A DNA stretch of 5,928 bases from Mageeibacillus sp. UBA1257 (GTDB lineage Bacteria; Bacillota; Clostridia; UBA1212; UBA1257), in assembly GCA_002308775.1 (NCBI GenBank), contig DBVT01000079.1, forward strand, positions 7,046 through 12,973, given 5' to 3'. Of the stretch, positions 5,884-5,928 are shown piece after piece. A program made the position numbers and the translations under genes. The notes under the pieces are model-generated. The model did not search any database. It had not been told where the DNA came from and saw only the letters and a list, made by a program, of their open reading frames with translations. How positions within the stretch are numbered: position 1 is the first letter of the stretch; each line of letters starts with the position of its first letter.

Positions 5884-5928
5884 TACTTCAGGATAATTTT
5901 CATTTGTTGTTCTTTTTGTTCAGCGAAT

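Overview
The window looks like chromosomal DNA from an anaerobic Gram-positive bacterium, most likely a gut or rumen member of the Clostridia. The basis is a glycyl radical enzyme (oxygen-sensitive by nature), lipoprotein signal peptides of Firmicutes type, purine-rich AGGAG-like ribosome binding sites and sigma-A-like promoters. This is inference from content; there is no rRNA or marker gene to settle it. Six protein genes fill nearly all of the window, and no gene-free stretch exceeds about 180 bases.

Left edge: the 3' part of a GH43-type glycoside hydrolase with a CBM6-like tail reads rightward (1-708). Everything else reads leftward. Convergent to GH43, 47 bases away, is a membrane-anchored metallophosphoesterase lipoprotein (756-1709).

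Middle: an apparent two-gene operon encodes a cyclophilin-like-fold lipoprotein (2392-2838) followed 33 bases later by a flavodoxin-fold NAD(P)H-dependent oxidoreductase with a four-cysteine iron-sulfur-type motif (1819-2358). It has a clear extended -10 promoter (TGG-TATAAT). Just upstream are two near-identical, internally palindromic 14-base repeats exactly 30 bases apart, which look like a paired operator for a regulator not present here.

Right: a 652-residue glycyl radical enzyme (3019-4977) with intact catalytic Cys-x-Glu and glycyl radical motifs lies 81 bases downstream of an IclR-family regulator (5059-5814) on the same strand. The regulator has a near-consensus promoter (TTGACA-17-TATGAT). 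The gap between the two genes holds a weak promoter and two small palindromes, so local control of the enzyme by the IclR protein is the simplest reading. No glycyl radical activase is encoded in the window. The last 45 bases (5884-5928) show nothing I can assign.

The best candidate for undescribed biology is the IclR-controlled glycyl radical enzyme. It belongs to a recognisable superfamily but is short, and I cannot assign its substrate. The other genes are recognisable families in common arrangements.
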